Shown here one piece after another: positions 14,143-20,515 of a DNA stretch of 42,334 nucleotides; position 1 is the stretch's first letter; each line of letters begins with the position of its first letter. The stretch is taken from the IMG/VR virus record IMGVR_UViG_3300036770_002282, positions 1 through 42,334 of that record; one strand, written 5' to 3'. The notes below the pieces were generated by a model. It made no database searches, was not told where the DNA came from, and was given only the letters and a program-made list of their open reading frames with translations. Both the position numbers and the translations under genes were made by a program. The DNA is from a virus.

Positions 14143-14590
14143 CCTCTCCTTTCTCTCTTAAAGCTTCCAGATAGGCTTCATACTCGTACTTATACCTAAG
14201 TATAAAGTTATTTGGCCTATTGTATTCTAACGCAAGTTGCCTGGTAGTCATACCCGACTTTGCTTTCATGTATATCTCCTTACATAGTTCCAGGTCTTTA
14301 GCTTTATTATTTCGCTTCAAGACATCTTGTCTGACATAACCTCTCTTCCACCCGTTACTCTTTAATTCTTCCTTTCTCTTTAGCATATTCTCATGCTTTT
14401 TAATTTTTCTTTCCTCGATTCCCCTAAGTCTTTCTTCTTCTTTTTTCAATCTTTTTAACTCTCTTTCTCTTTGCTTTTTCTCTTTTTCTTGATTCTTTGC
14501 TTTTATTTTTCTTGCTTTCTCAAGTTTTTTTGAATCCATTCTCCACTTATGAAAGCTCGAGATTGAATCACTATCGTAATACCAACTCAT
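14129..14590 (-). CDS. Coiled-coil protein with C-terminal HTH-like segment
   Basis: 153 residues. Residues of about 20-85 form an extremely charged Lys/Glu/Arg coiled coil; the C-terminal part 'AKSGMTTRQLALEYNRPNNFILRYKYE' reads like a helix-turn-helix with a recognition helix. This may be a DNA-binding regulator or a helper of a small-terminase type. The HTH call is from pattern alone. It lies in the minus-strand block of small genes with a 4-base gap to the next. Confidence 0.5.
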   Translation of the reverse strand: MSWYYDSDSISSFHKWRMDSKKLEKARKIKAKNQEKEKKQRERELKRLKKEEERLRGIEERKIKKHENMLKRKEELKSNGWKRGYVRQDVLKRNNKAKDLELCKEIYMKAKSGMTTRQLALEYNRPNNFILRYKYEYEAYLEALREKGEGDEA

Positions 14591-14593
14591 AAT

Positions 14594-14941
14594 TTATCCT
14601 TTCTTTATCTTAAACATAATTAAATACTGAGTCTCATCTTCTTCGTCATGTAAAGTCCTGGAAGACACTGCACCCACTAATATATTAGCAGGAAGTGACT
14701 TCTGAACCAAGTGCAGGTGTTCGGTTATATGGTCGTAGTCATCTTTCTTGACTTCAAACTTCATTATCTTGAAGTTTTTGTTATCAACCGTAGATTCAAC
14801 TGGTGTCCTATGCAGTACGCAATCTTTCATTAAATCGGTAACGATTAAATCATCGACTCTCGCTTCCAGTTCGGATAGGGCATCAGTCTTAACCTTATAA
14901 GATACTAAGAATTTTTTTAACTCAGGCAGATATTTAAACAT
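14594..14941 (-). CDS. Early-block protein, unknown
   Basis: About 115 residues, alpha/beta, with an alternating charged and hydrophobic pattern and no motif I know. The start is unclear: ATG 14941 overlaps the end of the upstream gene, and an in-frame GTG at 14953 is also possible. Neither has a strong ribosome site, suggesting translational coupling to the gene at 14943-15176. Confidence 0.5.
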   Translation of the reverse strand: MFKYLPELKKFLVSYKVKTDALSELEARVDDLIVTDLMKDCVLHRTPVESTVDNKNFKIMKFEVKKDDYDHITEHLHLVQKSLPANILVGAVSSRTLHDEEDETQYLIMFKIKKG

Positions 14942-14942
14942 T

Positions 14943-15176
14943 TTATTTTTCACTTTCGACTTTAATCAAATACTCTTCGGCTTTCTTTTTATTTGAAAAC
15001 CATTTCGCACAGTTATCTCCAGCAACAACATACCCAGTAGTCTTATCAAAAACATAAAAAGATTTTGCTGGTATCCCTCCTAAATTGTTGTGACTATCTT
15101 CAACCGCTTTATTTAATGCGATGATATATTTACTAAAAGCTTTAGCATTGTAATCTTTAATGTTGTATATTCTCAT
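14943..15176 (-). CDS. Early-block small protein, unknown
   Basis: 77 residues. The middle 'IPAKSFYVFDKTTGYVVAGDNCAKWFSNKKKAEEYL' looks like a small compact alpha/beta domain with an amphipathic C-terminal helix. I do not recognise it. Its start shares one base with the previous gene's stop, so the pair is coupled. Confidence 0.5.
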   Translation of the reverse strand: MRIYNIKDYNAKAFSKYIIALNKAVEDSHNNLGGIPAKSFYVFDKTTGYVVAGDNCAKWFSNKKKAEEYLIKVESEK

Positions 15177-15415
15177 TATTCCTCCCCCCTATTAAATCCC
15201 CCGTAATATACTTCAAGAAGTGGGAATAACTTGACTGCTTCTTCAGTTGTAAGTTCAAAGTCCTTGATGTTATTCAAGTCCAGTTCGAGTTGACCTAATT
15301 CTTCAACGATGTAAGATTCCAGTTCCCCTCTTATTATTTCATTCTCGCAACTTTTTAATTCCTCATAAGCTTTAACTAATTCATCTATTTTTTCACTATA
15401 ACCCTGATATCTCAT
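15176..15415 (-). CDS. Early-block acidic protein, unknown
   Basis: 79 residues, rich in Glu and Leu, mainly helical, ending GGFNRGEE. Acidic helical proteins of this size in phage early regions are often inhibitors or DNA mimics, but nothing specific is seen. Upstream of its ATG stand AGAAAGG and, directly before that, the leader box AGTAATAGTT, which overlaps the stop codon of the gene before it. Confidence 0.5.
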   Translation of the reverse strand: MRYQGYSEKIDELVKAYEELKSCENEIIRGELESYIVEELGQLELDLNNIKDFELTTEEAVKLFPLLEVYYGGFNRGEE

Positions 15416-15427
15416 AAAAATCCTTTC

Positions 15428-15751
15428 TTAACTATTACTAAAAAACTTTTTACTATATTCAGAACTAATCGCATTTGCCAAATCAATCCACTTATCTTTC
15501 TTATAAGCAAGTTCGCAATCTTCACAATCGTCATCGCAATCATCGTAGCAATAATCGACATACTCAAATCTATCAGGCAAATCAACTTCGAAAGATACAT
15601 AAGTCCCGAAGTCGTGGTCATTGTTTTTCTTCCAGACATAACCGTCAATCTCATCGAACTTACTTTCTAACCATTCAAAAGCGATTGCTCTTTCTTTCTC
15701 GTCGACTGGGGCATCGAATGTATCCCAAGTACCTAATTTATTCCCGTACAT
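15428..15751 (-). CDS. Early-block protein with Cys/Asp cluster
   Basis: 107 residues, acidic. A dense cluster 'DYCYDDCDDDCEDCELAYKK' carries four Cys among Asp residues and could bind a metal ion. Trp and acidic residues fill the first half. I know no family with this pattern. The last base of its start is shared with the preceding gene's stop, and AGAAAGGAG stands before the ATG. Its end contains leader box site 1. Confidence 0.5.
   Translation of the reverse strand: MYGNKLGTWDTFDAPVDEKERAIAFEWLESKFDEIDGYVWKKNNDHDFGTYVSFEVDLPDRFEYVDYCYDDCDDDCEDCELAYKKDKWIDLANAISSEYSKKFFSNS
15430..15440 (-). promoter_or_regulatory. Leader box, site 1 (gene at 15415)
   Basis: Minus strand TAGTAATAGTT directly followed by AAGAAAGG. 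It gives 11 contiguous bases of complementarity to the candidate antisense RNA, plus 7 over the ribosome site. Confidence 0.5.
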
Positions 15752-16032
15752 TACTTACTCCTTTCTTTAACGGTATTTATAAACTCAGGGGCTTCACAAT
15801 CCTCTTCCAAGTAAACTGCTAACTTCCCAGAGTACCCGTATCCAGCAATCTTTTTAGCAAGTGAGTAGTATTTATCACCTTTAGGAACTACTAAGTACCC
15901 GTGTCCAGATGTCGGAATGAAGTTATAAATAAAATCCCCGACTTCAACTTTTTTAATTCCTTGAACTTCGTCATCTCGGAATGTCTGCAATTCTTTCTCG
16001 AACGGTGTCATATCAAGTCTTTCTCGGTACAT
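15751..16032 (-). CDS. Early-block protein, possibly DUF7007-like
   Basis: 93 residues. The segment 'PTSGHGYLVVPKGDKYYSLAKKI' followed by 'LAVYLEEDCEAPEFI' resembles small phage proteins in which a glycine/His turn is followed by 'Y..EEDC.A..'. That likeness is from memory and is weak. It probably folds as a compact alpha/beta domain. GAAAGG precedes the ATG, and it sits one base from the next gene. Confidence 0.5.
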   Translation of the reverse strand: MYRERLDMTPFEKELQTFRDDEVQGIKKVEVGDFIYNFIPTSGHGYLVVPKGDKYYSLAKKIAGYGYSGKLAVYLEEDCEAPEFINTVKERSK

Positions 16033-16033
16033 C

Positions 16034-16531
16034 TTATTTACCCCTTTCGTCCATTAAACTAATTACATAATTTAATCTGGTCTCTTTTTCTTCTTCAGAT
16101 AAAGTATCCCAGTCTTCGGGAACTTCGATTCCAGGCATTCCAGCTTTTATCATTCTTAACTTCCAGTCATTTTTTTCTGACTTAGTATCGGCAATTACAT
16201 TACCGATTTTTGCTATCATTCCAACGGTATTATAAAAATCGTTAGTCCTATCTATCATAAGTTTATCGAATTTCTCACACCAGTCGGTTGTGTCACCGAA
16301 GTGTTTAATCAGAACTTTATGTCCGACTGTCTGATAAGTGAATGATTCCCAAGTTCGGTTATAGTAAGTACATTTTGCTGTTGTTGTTTTGTATTTCTCG
16401 ATGTCATCGTTGTCAACTTCGAGCAACTCAGCAAGGTGTCTGAATCCATAGCGCGTATCTTGAGTCCTAAAATAAATACTTATTTTATCGTTTATCACGA
16501 TATTTTTTTCGTTGTAAAATGGTTTTGCCAT
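16034..16531 (-). CDS. Early-block protein, unknown (first of a transcript)
   Basis: 165 residues, soluble, with several Trp and charged residues and no motif I recognise. It is the first gene after a promoter (TTGACA at 16589-16594 with a -10 at 16567-16572 on the minus strand) and has the leader box plus AGAAAGG before its ATG, so it heads the transcript that runs left to 13822. Being first and separately controlled suggests an early function. Confidence 0.55.
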   Translation of the reverse strand: MAKPFYNEKNIVINDKISIYFRTQDTRYGFRHLAELLEVDNDDIEKYKTTTAKCTYYNRTWESFTYQTVGHKVLIKHFGDTTDWCEKFDKLMIDRTNDFYNTVGMIAKIGNVIADTKSEKNDWKLRMIKAGMPGIEVPEDWDTLSEEEKETRLNYVISLMDERGK

Positions 16532-16549
16532 AATTTACCTTTCTGTTTA

Positions 16550-16561
16550 AACTATTACTAT
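16550..16561 (-). promoter_or_regulatory. Leader box, site 2 (gene at 16531)
   Basis: Minus strand ATAGTAATAGTT, within a longer run of TAG/TAA triplets, then AGAAAGG. Twelve bases are complementary to the candidate antisense RNA. Confidence 0.5.
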
Positions 16562-16566
16562 TACTA

Positions 16567-16594
16567 TTATTACATTTGGTATATGAGATGTCAA
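16567..16594 (-). promoter_or_regulatory. Sigma70-type promoter with CATCTCATATA element
   Basis: Minus strand TTGACA (16594-16589), 16-bp spacer, TAATAA (16572-16567). The spacer begins TCTCATATA, closely matching the promoter at 17879-17907, so a shared operator is possible. Confidence 0.6.
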
Positions 16595-16603
16595 GTAATT
16601 ATT

Positions 16604-17089
16604 TTATAAAGTATTTGAATCCCATATCTCGACTTTCTCACCAGTCTCACTCTCGATAAACTCATCGGTATCTTTCAGAATCTTCCAGAATGTATTTCTG
16701 AATTCAGTCTCAATCTCAGATAAAAACTCGTCTATCTTCGGGAATACGGTCTTCAACTCGTCCGAAAGCTGGTCAACTTCGGTAAAGTAAAGTCCCGAAT
16801 GAATTCCACCCCCAGAATATCCACGATTCACACCGAATTTATTCGGAAGAAAATCAGATATACCTAAGTCTTCCATATCTTCAGTCGAATACTTATCAGT
16901 AAGTCCCTTGAAAAAGTCCAAGTACTCGGAACTGTCGATATAAATTGATTCAGACCTTGAAAAAAGTTCGTATTTATAGTCCAACGGATTGAATTCAAAT
17001 TCCATTCCGTACTTCATAAATATCCTTTTTATCCTTTCATTCATACAATAAAGATTCGGATATATAATCTCGTCATTGATTCCGTACAT
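16604..17089 (-). CDS. Early-block protein, unknown
   Basis: 161 residues, acidic, with 'GVNRGYSGGGIHSGLYF' in the middle, a glycine-rich turn that could bind a ligand, and a helical acidic C-terminus. I cannot assign a family. AGAAAGG stands before the ATG. It ends close to the next promoter, so it closes the transcript starting at 17842. Confidence 0.5.
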   Translation of the reverse strand: MYGINDEIIYPNLYCMNERIKRIFMKYGMEFEFNPLDYKYELFSRSESIYIDSSEYLDFFKGLTDKYSTEDMEDLGISDFLPNKFGVNRGYSGGGIHSGLYFTEVDQLSDELKTVFPKIDEFLSEIETEFRNTFWKILKDTDEFIESETGEKVEIWDSNTL

Positions 17090-17091
17090 TT

Positions 17092-17250
17092 TTAATACAC
17101 CTTTCTTAGAAAAAAATACTCGACTATGTAAACTGGTGTCCCATCGTCTTCACACCCGTATATTATGGAATAATCAATCTTACTCTCATTTTTCTTAACC
17201 CAGTCCGAAAGCTTTTTCTGGTCTCGGAATTCTTTATATTTAAGTCTCAT
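17092..17250 (-). CDS. Small early-block protein (52 aa), unknown
   Basis: A 52-residue ORF on the minus strand, MRLKYKEFRD...RKVY. AAAGGA stands nine bases before the ATG, and the gene fills the gap between its neighbours exactly (one base to the upstream stop and two to the next start codon). Aromatic and charged residues are mixed, with 'YIVEYFF' near the end. No family is recognised. Gap-filling and the ribosome site make it a real gene. Confidence 0.6.
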   Translation of the reverse strand: MRLKYKEFRDQKKLSDWVKKNESKIDYSIIYGCEDDGTPVYIVEYFFLRKVY

Positions 17251-17538
17251 TTATTTATTCCTTTTGATAACTTCATTCAAATACTTATCGTTTAAAGTCT
17301 TCAAATAGTCGATTAAATCTTGAAAATCGTCCAGACTTATAAATTTGAAGTCTTCCAAGATGTATACGATGTATCTGGTCTTTAAATAAGATTCACCCCT
17401 ATAAACATATTCGTCATAAGTCTCAAGTCCTAAGTCGGATTTTAAATATAAATCCTTTAAAGTTCCAACCGATAACTTATGTACAACTTCCACGAACTCG
17501 TCAATCATTCGGTATTTTTTTACTTCGTTATCTTTCAT
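17251..17538 (-). CDS. Early-block protein, unknown
   Basis: 95 residues, helical and charged. I chose ATG 17538 (MKDNEVKKY) because GAAAGGA lies eight bases before it; a longer frame reaches 17601 but has no ribosome site and would overlap the upstream gene more. The C-terminal part repeats Asp/Leu/Tyr-rich helices. It resembles the next upstream gene in composition, so the two may be distant duplicates; that is only an impression. Confidence 0.5.
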   Translation of the reverse strand: MKDNEVKKYRMIDEFVEVVHKLSVGTLKDLYLKSDLGLETYDEYVYRGESYLKTRYIVYILEDFKFISLDDFQDLIDYLKTLNDKYLNEVIKRNK

Positions 17539-17842
17539 CTTGAATCCTTTCAACTTCGTCAACGAACGAAAATCTTTCTTCCCAGATGTTATCGTATTCA
17601 ATCATAAATCTATGTCCGACCTTTCTTTCCTCTTGACATAATTCTGATAAATAGACAATCGGATTGTCTAAAAAGTCATCTCGAGTCTGATATAACTCGG
17701 GATTATCTTTCATCTCGTCACCAGTTAAATATTCATTTAATTCAATCAACTGGTCTTGATTGAATGTATTTATTACTTCGTAAAGTTTAACGGGATTGAA
17801 TTCCTGTTTAAACGGTACGAATGATTTTATGTATTCATTCAT
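17528..17842 (-). CDS. Early-block protein, first of a transcript, unknown
   Basis: 104 residues, acidic and mostly helical, with no motif recognised. It heads a transcript: a near-consensus promoter (TTGACA, 17 bp, TAGAAT) lies 37-65 bases upstream, and the leader contains the longest match to the antisense RNA (13 bases) followed by AAGAAAGG. Its stop overlaps the next start region by 11 bases. Confidence 0.55.
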   Translation of the reverse strand: MNEYIKSFVPFKQEFNPVKLYEVINTFNQDQLIELNEYLTGDEMKDNPELYQTRDDFLDNPIVYLSELCQEERKVGHRFMIEYDNIWEERFSFVDEVERIQDER

Positions 17843-17862
17843 TTGAATAACCTTTCTTATTA

Positions 17863-17875
17863 AACTATTACTATA
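17863..17875 (-). promoter_or_regulatory. Leader box, site 3 (gene at 17842)
   Basis: Minus strand TATAGTAATAGTT, then AAGAAAGG. Thirteen contiguous bases are complementary to the candidate antisense RNA, the longest of the six sites, plus 7 over the ribosome site. Confidence 0.55.
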
Positions 17876-17878
17876 TTT

Positions 17879-17907
17879 ATTCTATCTTATCATATATCAG
17901 ATGTCAA
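17879..17907 (-). promoter_or_regulatory. Sigma70-type promoter with CATCTGATATA element
   Basis: Minus strand TTGACA (17907-17902), 17-bp spacer, TAGAAT (17884-17879). The bases after the -35 (TCTGATATATGATAAGA) are partly palindromic and resemble those at 16573-16588. Confidence 0.75.
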
Positions 17908-18148
17908 TAACTTTCTTTCTGATAAATGAAAGACCCAGATTCAAAAAAGCTAAAATCTTCAATAAAATCTCCAGCCGATTGTCTTCGGTGTCGTCTTCAG
18001 TCTCGTCTTCAGTTGAATCTTTTGTCCAATCTTCGAGACCATGTTATTAAATTTTTAGATTTTTTAGAATCTTTAAAGACTTCAATCGGGATTAAAATCT
18101 TTAGAGATTCCCAGAATCTCTTTCGAGACTCTGGGATTGAATTACTTC

Positions 18149-18499
18149 TTAATAGAATCGATACTCTTCGGACTTCGAGATTTTAATCGTTATGGACTCT
18201 TGAACCCATAATTCCTTAAGAATCTCGATTCCCTTTTTTAATTCGTCTTGAAGTTCGTTGAATCGACTTTCTGGAACTTGGGATTCGATGAGATATAACT
18301 CTTCCCGAATCACTTGACCCGAATTTGATACATATGAACCCCGTACAGGATTCTTATCGTACAATGTCGACCCACCGAATAACGAATCGAATAGAATTTG
18401 AGACTGAGTGAATCTCGAGTCTCTCTCGATTGAAGTAATTACGGTGTCGAACTCAGTTGTCGGTATAAACAACTTTACGATAACATTACTGTTATTCAT
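18149..18499 (-). CDS. Early-block protein, first of a transcript, unknown
   Basis: 116 residues, alpha/beta, with no motif I recognise; 'RGSYVSNSGQVIREELYLIES' in the middle suggests strands followed by helices. It is preceded by AGAAAGG and the leader box, and further up by a TTGACA/TAATAT promoter (18571-18599). The 240 bases between its stop and the next promoter (17908-18148) contain tandem GAAGAC-type repeats and open but unconvincing frames on both strands; I see no gene there. Confidence 0.55.
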   Translation of the reverse strand: MNNSNVIVKLFIPTTEFDTVITSIERDSRFTQSQILFDSLFGGSTLYDKNPVRGSYVSNSGQVIREELYLIESQVPESRFNELQDELKKGIEILKELWVQESITIKISKSEEYRFY

Positions 18500-18515
18500 A
18501 TTATTACCTTTCTAT

Positions 18516-18525
18516 AACTATTACT
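18516..18525 (-). promoter_or_regulatory. Leader box, site 4 (gene at 18499)
   Basis: Minus strand AGTAATAGTT, then TATAGAAAGG. Ten bases are complementary to the candidate antisense RNA. Confidence 0.45.
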
Positions 18526-18536
18526 TCGTAGTCGGT

Positions 18537-18564
18537 ATCTCTCTCGATATATCTCTCTCGATAT
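18537..18564. repeat. 14-bp perfect tandem duplication
   Basis: ATCTCTCTCGATAT occurs twice in tandem (18537-18550 and 18551-18564), in the untranslated leader between promoter and gene start. It could be a protein-binding site or a replication iteron. Confidence 0.8.
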
Positions 18565-18570
18565 ATTTAA

Positions 18571-18599
18571 ATATTACCATCGTTTAAAATAGTTGTCAA
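18571..18599 (-). promoter_or_regulatory. Sigma70-type promoter for gene at 18499
   Basis: Minus strand TTGACA (18599-18594), 17-bp spacer, TAATAT (18576-18571). Confidence 0.65.
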
Positions 18600-18600
18600 T

Positions 18601-18620
18601 ACATTTAATATATTAAATGT
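18601..18620. promoter_or_regulatory. Perfect 20-bp palindrome beside -35 box
   Basis: ACATTTAATATATTAAATGT reads the same on both strands and lies one base upstream of the -35 hexamer of the 18499 promoter. Its right half plus TATT recurs at 18944-18958 upstream of the next minus-strand gene. This looks like an operator for a dimeric regulator. Confidence 0.55.
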
Positions 18621-18677
18621 TATTCAATTAATTATTTTAAATGAGTAATAATTGTATCCAGCTTTTTTTAATAAAAA

Positions 18678-18712
18678 AAAATTCCCGAGATTTTAACTTC
18701 GGGAATTTTAAA
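18678..18712 (-). terminator. Intrinsic terminator after the 55-aa gene
   Basis: ATTCCCGA (18681-18688) pairs with TCGGGAAT (18699-18706), extended by A-T pairs. On the minus strand the stem is followed by a long T run, ending the transcript of the gene at 18732-18899. Confidence 0.85.
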
Positions 18713-18731
18713 AATATTTTTTTATTTGATT

Positions 18732-18899
18732 TTATAATTCGAATTTAAAAATACTCAAATGAGATTTAAAAATAAATATATGATATTTAATTTTTTTAAA
18801 TGGGATTTTAAATTCTAAAAATCCGATAAAAAATTTTAAATAAATCGGATTAAAAATCTTGGTAAAATAATTACTTATTGAATTAAATGAAGTTATCAT
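18732..18899 (-). CDS. Small hydrophobic/aromatic protein (55 aa), unknown
   Basis: A 55-residue ORF on the minus strand, MITSFNSISN...FKFEL, rich in Phe, Ile and Lys. It has a full set of expression signals: TATAAT at 18934-18939, leader box 18918-18929, AGAAAGG, ATG, stop and an intrinsic terminator 20 bases further on. The sequence is very AT-rich, and the aromatic-basic composition suggests a peripheral membrane or membrane-active peptide. No family is recognised. The signals make it more credible than its composition alone would. Confidence 0.6.
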   Translation of the reverse strand: MITSFNSISNYFTKIFNPIYLKFFIGFLEFKIPFKKIKYHIFIFKSHLSIFKFEL

Positions 18900-18917
18900 T
18901 TTTAAATACCTTTCTAA

Positions 18918-18929
18918 AACTATTACTAT
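18918..18929 (-). promoter_or_regulatory. Leader box, site 5 (gene at 18899)
   Basis: Minus strand ATAGTAATAGTT, then TTAGAAAGG. Twelve bases are complementary to the candidate antisense RNA. Confidence 0.5.
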
Positions 18930-18933
18930 TTAA

Positions 18934-18961
18934 ATTATATCATATATTAAATGTTATTTAA
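18934..18961 (-). promoter_or_regulatory. Promoter of 55-aa gene
   Basis: Minus strand TATAAT (18939-18934) with a weak TTAAAT 16 bp upstream; the spacer contains the ATTTAATATATGATA element related to the other minus-strand promoters. Confidence 0.5.
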
Positions 18962-19028
18962 TAGATTTTATTTTAATAACTATAATAGATAAAATACGAT
19001 TCTAAAAAGGGTACTATTAAAAAAGTTA

Positions 19029-19057
19029 TTGACGGTGTGATTGATTCGTGGTATAAT
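19029..19057 (+). promoter_or_regulatory. Consensus sigma70 promoter of the large RNA
   Basis: TTGACG (19029-19034), a 17-bp spacer and TATAAT (19052-19057), with start predicted near 19064. It is among the best-matched promoters in the window and drives a region with no gene. Confidence 0.85.
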
Positions 19058-19063
19058 TTGATA

Positions 19064-19892
19064 AGGTTTTAACCTATAGTATTTTACACACCTACCACCC
19101 CACCTGTATTAAATACCCACCGATTTATCGGTGTAGGAGTGTTTGAACACATAGTTTACTCGCATATTTACAAAATCCCTTATAAAAAGAATAAATTCTA
19201 AACTGTAACTATACTCGTTCTAACTAATCAAAGTACCTTAGAAGCCATTACAGAGCTTATAAAGGGGTATTTAAACTCTCTTTCCTTATAAGGTTGTAGC
19301 TGTCTGTATTACTGAAATAAAGTATACCCCCTCCGTATAAAATACGGGGGATAAATAAAGTGAGTACATACATTACTCAAATTGGGTAAAAATTGTGTTC
19401 AATAGAGGTGAAAAAATGAGTATAGGGTTGGCAAGAACAGCTAAGACATTAAGAACAATTTTTTGAATTAGGTTATTAAAGCCCAAACTTTTATAACACC
19501 CATTAAAAGTAATACTAAAGCAGTAGTAAAGCAGATTTGCTGAGTCCCCCCTACCCCCAAAAAAAATATGGGAGTAATCCTAATAACCTGTGTCCGTTTT
19601 CTCTCGGGGTTATTTGCCTTATCACATCAGCGCCGTAGCCTTAATACGGTCGGGGAAGAGTATCTGTTAAGGTCAATCTTCTCTTCCAATACCCAACTGA
19701 TGCCAGTTTCCATTCGCAGCAGCCGACAGCTCCTTATTTGGTAGTGGGTCGCTGTCCCGAGTCTATTTCACCTCGTGAGTCCCCCCACCGACATCATTTT
19801 AAAAAAATATATTTGACAAGTCAAGTGTATTTTGTATTTATTATGTAGTCCCAACAATGGTAGTAGAAGAGCAGCCGAAAGGTTGCTTTTTT
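19064..19892 (+). ncRNA. Large structured noncoding RNA (about 830 nt)
   Basis: The region runs from a consensus promoter to an intrinsic terminator, has stops in all frames and no plausible gene. Helices seen by eye: ACAC-A-CCTAC/GTAGG-A-GTGT (19086-19095 with 19133-19142) around ACCGA/TCGGT; a 9-bp stem at 19256-19292; a 9-bp stem at 19330-19350 with loop AAA; TGAGTA/TACTCA (19361-19379); AATAACC..CCG/CGGGGTTATT (19582-19614); CATCAG/CTGATG (19625-19630 with 19697-19702) enclosing CCGTA/TACGG and GGAAGAG/CTCTTCC as a multi-branch junction; GACAGC/GCTGTC (19725-19756). TGAGTCCCCCC occurs twice (19541, 19776). Base composition from 19540 to 19800 is clearly richer in G+C than the flanks. Size and phage setting recall the giant ornate RNAs GOLLD and ROOL, but I cannot confirm membership. 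Confidence 0.75.
19871..19892 (+). terminator. Intrinsic terminator of the large RNA
   Basis: GCAGCC (19871-19876) pairs with GGTTGC (19881-19886) over a GAAA tetraloop, followed by six Ts. Confidence 0.9.
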
Positions 19893-19901
19893 ACTTTGTG
19901 C

Positions 19902-19916
19902 TATAATATAGGTATG
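19902..19916 (+). promoter_or_regulatory. Extended -10, leaderless start
   Basis: TG-C-TATAAT (hexamer 19902-19907), then ATAGGT, then the ATG at 19914. It lies just after the terminator and sets the start of the next gene. Confidence 0.65.
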
Positions 19917-20189
19917 TTCACCCACGAACAATTACACAGATTTATTAATTCAAAAGAAAATACTTTAATAGCCACCCCCGATAGCAAATATGCCCTATAC
20001 AAATTTAATGGTGATAGAATAGAAGTCAGATTAGATGAGAAGTTCCATAGGGAAGCAGATGGTAGGAATAGAAAGTCTATAGGCTATATGGAAACTATTC
20101 TAAGAATGTATTTAACACCAGAACAAAATGTATTTGATACATACTATAGGTTACTTCGTAATTGTTTATTAATTGAAAGGGTACAATGA
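19914..20189 (+). CDS. Small protein, unknown
   Basis: 91 residues, with a mixed helix/strand pattern ('SKYALYKFNGDRIEVRLDEKF'), no membrane segment and no family recognised. The frame is open back to an ATG at 19857, but that would place the RNA terminator and the promoter inside the gene; ATG 19914 sits 6 nt after TATAAT and is preferred. Its stop overlaps the next start by four bases. Confidence 0.6.
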   Translation: MFTHEQLHRFINSKENTLIATPDSKYALYKFNGDRIEVRLDEKFHREADGRNRKSIGYMETILRMYLTPEQNVFDTYYRLLRNCLLIERVQ

Positions 20190-20515
20190 TGTTTAATCCG
20201 TATATGATGATGTTAGGTTCTATGATGAATTTTAAATCTGAAAGAATCGCAAGAGTTGAACCAGAAGAAAATCAAGGTATAGGTGTCTCTACAGTATACA
20301 CTTCAGATGAAGGTTACGAAACCGCACTGCTTGATGCTACAGGCGCACACCCAGTTGAAAGATATACTTCTAAAGTCAAAGCTTTAAAAGGACATAAGAA
20401 ATGGGTTAAAGACGCCCCTAATTTAAAAACTGTAATTAAACTTGGCTCATCTTTTATAGGAGTTGAATCAGAAGAAATTGAGTTAATAAAAGTTTCTGAA
20501 AGGAAAAATAAATGA
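20186..20515 (+). CDS. Small protein, unknown
   Basis: 109 residues with a Met-rich N-terminus (MMFNPYMMMLGSMMNF) followed by a soluble, strand-rich region with 'VKALKGHKKWVKDAPNLKTV'. No family is recognised. ATGA overlaps join it to both neighbours, so the three genes 19914-20916 form one translationally coupled unit. Confidence 0.55.
   Translation: MMFNPYMMMLGSMMNFKSERIARVEPEENQGIGVSTVYTSDEGYETALLDATGAHPVERYTSKVKALKGHKKWVKDAPNLKTVIKLGSSFIGVESEEIELIKVSERKNK

Noticed and set aside
17926-18186. Plus-strand open frame of 86 codons inside the minus-strand early block
   Set aside because: No ribosome site, overlaps the end of a supported minus-strand gene, and its sequence follows the GAAGAC/GATTC repeats of this stretch. 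A minus-strand frame here is open too but has no start.
18530-18960. CRISPR-like array
   Set aside because: Repeats here are a 14-bp tandem pair and AT-rich palindromes without regular spacers.
19330-19350. GC-rich hairpin as a terminator inside the large RNA
   Set aside because: The 9-bp stem is followed by ATAAATAAAG and not by a T run; it fits better as a helix of the RNA.
19857-19913. Upstream start for the gene at 19914 (in-frame ATG 19857)
   Set aside because: It would place a complete intrinsic terminator and a promoter within the coding sequence; the ATG at 19914 has the leaderless spacing.
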